Assembly (NCBI GenBank): GCA_933207985.1
Contig: OW240916.1
Location: 133,641,022-133,705,021 of the forward strand
DNA: 64,000 nucleotides
DNA from: Pelobates cultripes
Taxonomy: Eukaryota > Chordata > Amphibia > Anura > Pelobatidae
Reading direction: 5' to 3'
Of this stretch, positions 63,745-64,000 are shown piece by piece. Every line of letters begins with the position of its first letter. The first letter of the stretch is position 1. Under the pieces are notes generated by a model. The model made no database searches. It was not told where the DNA came from and saw only the letters and a list, made by a program, of their open reading frames with translations. A program made the translations under genes and the position numbers.

Positions 63745-64000
63745 TTAAAGGGACACTATAGTCACCAAAACAACTTTGCTTCCTTAAGTTAGTTTTAGTG
63801 TATAGATCATGATCCTGCAGACTCACTGCAATTAAGGAGTTAAATCCCTTTTGTTTCTGTCTATGCAGCCTTAGTCACACCTCCCCTGGCTGTGACCCAC
63901 ACACCATGCATGAAAATGGTTTTACTTTCAATTAGATTTTTTTTTCCTGCATCTGTTTTGCCCTTTACAAATTTTCAGTTTTTCAGCAGACAAGGGGAAA
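63745..64000. mobile_element. TTAA MITE, left part, runs off the window
   Basis: TTAAAGGGACACTATAGTCA, then a layout like 5038-5388 (GATCCTGCAGACTCAC, then TTTGTTTCTGTC and CCTGGCTGTGACCCACACA). The right end lies beyond 64000. Confidence 0.75.

Noticed and set aside
55772..64000. Noncoding first exon of smarca2
   Set aside because: A coding exon 1 acceptor proves an upstream exon, but nothing in 55772-64000 can be separated from repeats by eye, so no exon is called.

Overview
This is vertebrate genomic DNA, most likely from a frog (anuran amphibian). The only host gene I can support is smarca2, the BRM-type catalytic ATPase of SWI/SNF (BAF) chromatin-remodelling complexes. It lies on the minus strand, and its 5' coding part fills the window from the start-codon exon (55537-55771) to the exon with ATPase motif I (3919-4082). 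I find 15 coding exons, all with GT-AG borders and compatible phases. Together they give 2375 coding bases: 791 codons plus two bases of the next. The protein prefix runs N-terminal Pro/Gly-rich region, QLQ domain, Pro/Gln-rich linker, HSA region, basic stretch, BRK domain, acidic linker and the start of the SNF2 ATPase with DEMGLGKT. The rest of the gene lies beyond position 1. The noncoding first exon and promoter are not recognised and probably lie beyond 64000.

Nearly everything else is intron, heavily colonised by transposable elements. The frog assignment is an inference from this repertoire: TTAA-ended MITEs with CACTATAG-type ends, Penelope-like elements with GIY-YIG endonuclease, L1/Tx1-like and CR1/L2-like LINEs, Tc1/mariner copies and hAT MITEs.

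Layout from low to high coordinates. 1-3918: intron after exon 15, with a Penelope-like tail, AT microsatellite, fold-back TTAA element and LINE 3' end. 3919-14013: exons 15 to 10, with an L1 ORF2 relic (7040-8420), an L2 fragment (10255-10830) and a Tc1 relic (12690-13716). 14014-23231: exons 9 to 6, with hAT-type elements and an inverted-minisatellite element. 23232-44131: a 20.9-kb intron packed with a Penelope-like element between hairpin repeats, two ORF1-only L1-type elements, two CR1-like LINEs, a hAT element with 8-bp target duplications and a large inverted repeat. 44132-55771: exons 5 to 1, including an exon for a KPWTEG segment that I recall from SMARCA4 but not from canonical human SMARCA2, and beside it a LINE-like insertion made mostly of 45-bp tandem repeats. 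55772-64000: 5' intron with a three-level nest (an L2 split by a TIR element, itself split by a 2.1-kb TTAA element) and a Tc1 relic.

The observations most worth a second look are the 45-bp-repeat retroelement (44557-45681), the symmetric smarca2 exon (45901-46002), the hairpin-flanked Penelope-like element (26120-28642), the two LINE ORF1s lacking ORF2, and a 169-bp intron segment copied into a LINE 2.8 kb away. No searches were run. Family names rest on motif recognition and recall, and boundaries marked approximate are by eye.
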